Assembly (NCBI GenBank): GCA_001464965.1
Contig: LNEJ01000014.1
Span: forward strand, 45,737 to 109,736
Source: Gammaproteobacteria bacterium Ga0074134
Lineage (GTDB): Bacteria > Pseudomonadota > Gammaproteobacteria > Ga0077554 > Ga007554
Length of the DNA: 64,000 bases
Direction of reading: 5' to 3'
Shown: in pieces, positions 61,199 to 64,000 of the stretch
Layout: each line of letters starts with the position of its first letter
Numbering within the stretch: position 1 is the first letter of the stretch
Notes under the pieces: model-generated
What the model saw: the letters and a program-made list of their open reading frames with translations, nothing else
What the model was told of the DNA's origin: nothing
Database searches by the model: none
Translations under genes and position numbers: made by a program

Positions 61199-64000
61199 AT
61201 GGAAATCGCGGATCTTTCTATTGCACAGGACCAGCGACCGCCCCTAAAGCCCTCCTTCCTGCAGCATTATGATCCAGAGATTGACAAGAACGGTCTCCTT
61301 CATGCGCTATTTGAAGACAGGGCAAGCCGTCACTGCGACCATAATGCCGTGGAATGCAGGGGCAACACCCTCTCCTACCAGCAACTTGACGATCAAGCGA
61401 ACCGCTTTGCGCGTTTCCTGCACAACTCCGGGATAAATAGCGGCGATCGCCTCTGCCTGCTCCTCCCCAAGTCCCTGGATCTATATACCGCTCTCCTGGG
61501 CATACTCAAGGCAGGGGCGTCCTACGTGCCGCTTGACCCCTCCTATCCAAAGGATCGCGTGCAGTTTATCGCTACGGACAGTGACGCCGTAGCGCTGGTG
61601 ACCAGCCTGGAGTTCTTCGACCTCGCCGGCAGCATCGGCATCCGCAAGATATTCCTCAACGAGGCACACCCCGAAATCGATAAACAAAGTAAAAAGCCGC
61701 TGCCTATCAGCATAAGCCCCAAAGATGAGGCCTATGTCATCTATACCTCGGGCTCCACCGGAAAACCCAAAGGCGTGCCTGTTGCTCATGGCAATGCGTA
61801 TCACTTGGTGCTCGCCGAACAGAAGATCTATGGTATCGCGCCAGAGGACCGCGTGCTCCAAGGATTTTCCGTGGCCTTCGATGCCTCTGTCGAGGAAATC
61901 TGGACGGCTTTTAATGCCGGCGCCACCCTGGTCGCGGGCACCCCGGAGATCATGCACGCCGGTCCTGATCTCAGCAAAATACTTGTGGAATTGAACATTA
62001 CTGTTCTGTCCTGCGTGCCGACGCTGCTGGCCATGCTTCCGCGCCCCGTACCATCGATACGGCTGCTCATACTCGGGGGTGAAGCACTACCCGATACATT
62101 CATTGAGCCTTGGTTCTCACCGCAGCGACGGATATATAACACCTATGGGCCAACGGAAACGACAGTCGTTGCCACCACAAGCCTTTGCCAGCCAGGACAG
62201 AAAGTGACCATTGGCCAGCCGCTGGCAAACTATACCGCCTATATCATGGACGAAAAAGGGGCCATCGTGGAACAAGGGCGAGAAGGCGAGCTTGTGCTTG
62301 GCGGCTATGGGGTGACGAAGGGTTATCTGCATCGCGAAGATCTGACCAAAACACACTTTATTGCCAATACCCATGCCGCGCTGACAGGCGACACCAGCAA
62401 AGTGCTCTACCGCACAGGCGATCTCGCGCGCATTAACGAGGATCAAAATATCGAGTACCTGGGCCGGATCGACACTCAGGTCAAGATCAGGGGATTTCGG
62501 GTTGAGCTGGGGGAAATCGAGTCTCTGCTTCGAGCGATGCCGGGCATCCGCAATGCCCTTGCAGTGGTTCACAAGATTGAAGGCCGATCCGTTCTGGCCG
62601 CTTACGTCCTGAAGGAATCCGCGGAGCCCTTCAACGAGTCCGCCGCCATCGCTCGCCTTAAGCAGGCGTTACCGCCCTATATGGTGCCCGCTTTCATTGA
62701 GTCTATGGACGCTTTCCCAACGCTTGCGAGTGGCAAGATCGACCACAAGGCGTTTCCCGTTCCTAAACGAAAATTCGTACGAACAACGGTCGAGGGCCTC
62801 GATACCCCCTTGAAGCGAACTATCTACGAAGCATGGGCGCGCATTTTCGAGAATGAGGGCATCACCGAGGACGATGATTTCTTTCTCGATCTCGGTGGGG
62901 ACTCCCTCTCGGCGGCCACATTTGTTTCCGCGATGCGCGAGGACGATGAATTTGCGAACCTGTCCATGAGCGACGTTTACGTCTTTCCCACAATTGCTCG
63001 CCTGGCCGCACATCTGGAGACTCAGTCTACCGTAAACGCAAGGGTTGGAGAGACCGGCAGCAAAACTCCGTTTTTTCGAATCCCTACCTGGAAACATCTC
63101 CTGGGCACGTCGTTCCAGGCCGTTCTTCTGTATTTTGTTATTGCCTTTTTTGCGCTCCAGTGGATCACCCCGTTCCTTACATACAGCTTCTTGAAGGCCT
63201 ACGAATATCCATTCTGGGAATCATTGGGCGCTTCGTTTCTGAGCCTGTTCATTGTCTACCCCACCATGCTGATACTCGGCATATTGTGCAAATGGCTAGT
63301 GCTCGGACGTTTAAGGGAAGGCGATCACCCGATCTGGGGTTTCTACTATCTGAGATGGCTGTTTGTCCAGCGGGTACTCCATTGCGTACCCATTCATTTT
63401 TTGGCAGGCACTCCACTCCTCGCCATTTATCTCAGGCTGCTGGGGTCGCGTATCGGCAAAGGGGGGCATATCGATTCCCATCTCATCTCAGGCCTGGATC
63501 AGCTAACAATTGGCGATCGCGTATGTATTAATGCCGACGCCAATATCGCCTGTTACAGCCTGGAGAATGGTTATTTAAAGGTCCGCCGGATCCGCATCGG
63601 CAATGACGTTTGCATCGGCATACGCTCGGTGGTCGGCATGGATGTGGAAATTGGCGATGACACGCTGGTTGGCGATCACAGCAGCATAGCCAGCAGCCTG
63701 CGCCTCGGCAACTACGAATATTGGTCGGGCTCTCCGGCCGTGCGCGGGGAATACAGGCCAAGCGGTGACGACGGGGTGGTTGATAAGGCGGAGCCCCCCC
63801 ATTGGGATGCCTTGGCCTTGGGCTTTTTTACTGCCAGTTTTTTCGTGCTTCCGGCGCTGTCACTGTTGCCCATTTTTCCGGGCGTTATCTTTATGTACCA
63901 CTATGTAGTGGTCAAGTCTTTTTGGCCACGGTTTTATAGTCCATCCAATACTGCTTCTCTGCCGCATTCGGTGCCAGCCCACCGTTATGCGTGTGTGGCC
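61199..64000 (+). CDS. Pls-like nonribosomal peptide synthetase (3' end outside)
   Basis: A frame of 934 codons runs without stop from ATG 61199 (AAGGAA site) to the window end. Residues 25-530 form an adenylation domain: YTSGSTGKPKGV (A3, near 181), FDASVEEIW (A4), YGPTETT (A5), YRTGDLAR (A7), RIDTQVKIRGFRVELGEIE (A8) and LASGKIDHKAF (A10). A carrier protein follows with the phosphopantetheine serine in FFLDLGGDSLSA (near 565). From about 635 there are paired membrane helices, then hexapeptide-repeat segments (LTIGDRVCINADANIACY, IRIGNDVCIGIRSVVGMDVE), then more helices. This layout is that of Pls/PosA enzymes, which link amino acids such as lysine into isopeptide polymers. There is no condensation or thioesterase domain. 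An acidic residue after FDAS-V- fits a basic substrate, but only tentatively. Confidence 0.88.
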   Translation, partial: MEIADLSIAQDQRPPLKPSFLQHYDPEIDKNGLLHALFEDRASRHCDHNAVECRGNTLSYQQLDDQANRFARFLHNSGINSGDRLCLLLPKSLDLYTALLGILKAGASYVPLDPSYPKDRVQFIATDSDAVALVTSLEFFDLAGSIGIRKIFLNEAHPEIDKQSKKPLPISISPKDEAYVIYTSGSTGKPKGVPVAHGNAYHLVLAEQKIYGIAPEDRVLQGFSVAFDASVEEIWTAFNAGATLVAGTPEIMHAGPDLSKILVELNITVLSCVPTLLAMLPRPVPSIRLLILGGEALPDTFIEPWFSPQRRIYNTYGPTETTVVATTSLCQPGQKVTIGQPLANYTAYIMDEKGAIVEQGREGELVLGGYGVTKGYLHREDLTKTHFIANTHAALTGDTSKVLYRTGDLARINEDQNIEYLGRIDTQVKIRGFRVELGEIESLLRAMPGIRNALAVVHKIEGRSVLAAYVLKESAEPFNESAAIARLKQALPPYMVPAFIESMDAFPTLASGKIDHKAFPVPKRKFVRTTVEGLDTPLKRTIYEAWARIFENEGITEDDDFFLDLGGDSLSAATFVSAMREDDEFANLSMSDVYVFPTIARLAAHLETQSTVNARVGETGSKTPFFRIPTWKHLLGTSFQAVLLYFVIAFFALQWITPFLTYSFLKAYEYPFWESLGASFLSLFIVYPTMLILGILCKWLVLGRLREGDHPIWGFYYLRWLFVQRVLHCVPIHFLAGTPLLAIYLRLLGSRIGKGGHIDSHLISGLDQLTIGDRVCINADANIACYSLENGYLKVRRIRIGNDVCIGIRSVVGMDVEIGDDTLVGDHSSIASSLRLGNYEYWSGSPAVRGEYRPSGDDGVVDKAEPPHWDALALGFFTASFFVLPALSLLPIFPGVIFMYHYVVVKSFWPRFYSPSNTASLPHSVPAHRYACVA

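Overview
The window reads as a chromosomal segment of a proteobacterium, most likely a gammaproteobacterium. The order tonB-yqgE-ruvX-pyrR-pyrB-pyrC' matches the arrangement known from Pseudomonas. The hrcA-grpE-dnaK-dnaJ cluster with a CIRCE operator, lptM-lysA, a Lol ABC transporter and TonB systems all indicate a Gram-negative cell with an outer membrane. I cannot name the genus from sequence alone. The base composition looks moderately GC-rich, with visibly AT-richer stretches inside the polysaccharide region (about 18-21 kb and 25-26 kb).

Layout. (1) 0-0.8 kb: the end of a molybdopterin operon (moaD, moaE). (2) 0.9-4.4 kb: two unusual Cys-containing proteins of unknown function on the minus strand. 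(3) 4.7-13.2 kb: a metal-uptake locus. A znuABC-type ABC transporter runs leftward. A tonB-exbB-exbD-TonB-dependent receptor-nikR-histidine phosphatase set runs rightward. A NikR-like palindrome lies between the two. A 236-bp MITE-like element with terminal inverted repeats and a 5-bp target duplication sits exactly between znuC and znuB. (4) 13.2-30.7 kb: a leftward O-antigen/exopolysaccharide cluster with glycosyltransferases, Wzx, Wzy, PglC- and PglD-like enzymes, two DegT aminotransferases, an FdtA/FdtC-like fusion and an asparagine synthase. It is interrupted by two VapBC pairs and several gene remnants. (5) 30.8-37.9 kb: a toxin-antitoxin island. Five decayed copies of the 5' end of a GDP-mannose 4,6-dehydratase gene, each followed by the same short tail, alternate with different toxin-antitoxin pairs (DUF4258/DUF2283, MNT/HEPN, MntA/HepT, DUF5615/DUF433). 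It also holds a broken IS5-family element and a segmental duplication. A MarR-type EPS-associated regulator (38.3 kb) stands at its upstream end. (6) 38.5-44.9 kb: Gx transporter, tonB, yqgE, ruvX, pyrR, a secreted cupin, pyrB, a non-catalytic pyrC' and a secreted small protein, all rightward. (7) 45.1-51.5 kb: the heat-shock operon hrcA-grpE-dnaK-dnaJ (leftward) and divergent nadK. (8) 51.6-59.4 kb: comEC, a DUF2062 protein, lolD-lolC and a PMR1-like cation ATPase. (9) 59.5-64 kb: lptM, lysA and the first 934 codons of a Pls-like nonribosomal peptide synthetase (adenylation, carrier protein, membrane-bound hexapeptide-repeat part) that runs off the window.

How it works together. The NikR/TonB/ABC locus probably moves a divalent metal through both membranes. 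The central block makes and exports a surface polysaccharide that appears to contain an acetamido-deoxy sugar. The toxin-antitoxin island flanking it looks like a zone of repeated recombination. LysA next to a Pls-like synthetase raises the possibility of lysine-polymer production. All functional calls are by reading motifs; no database search was run.
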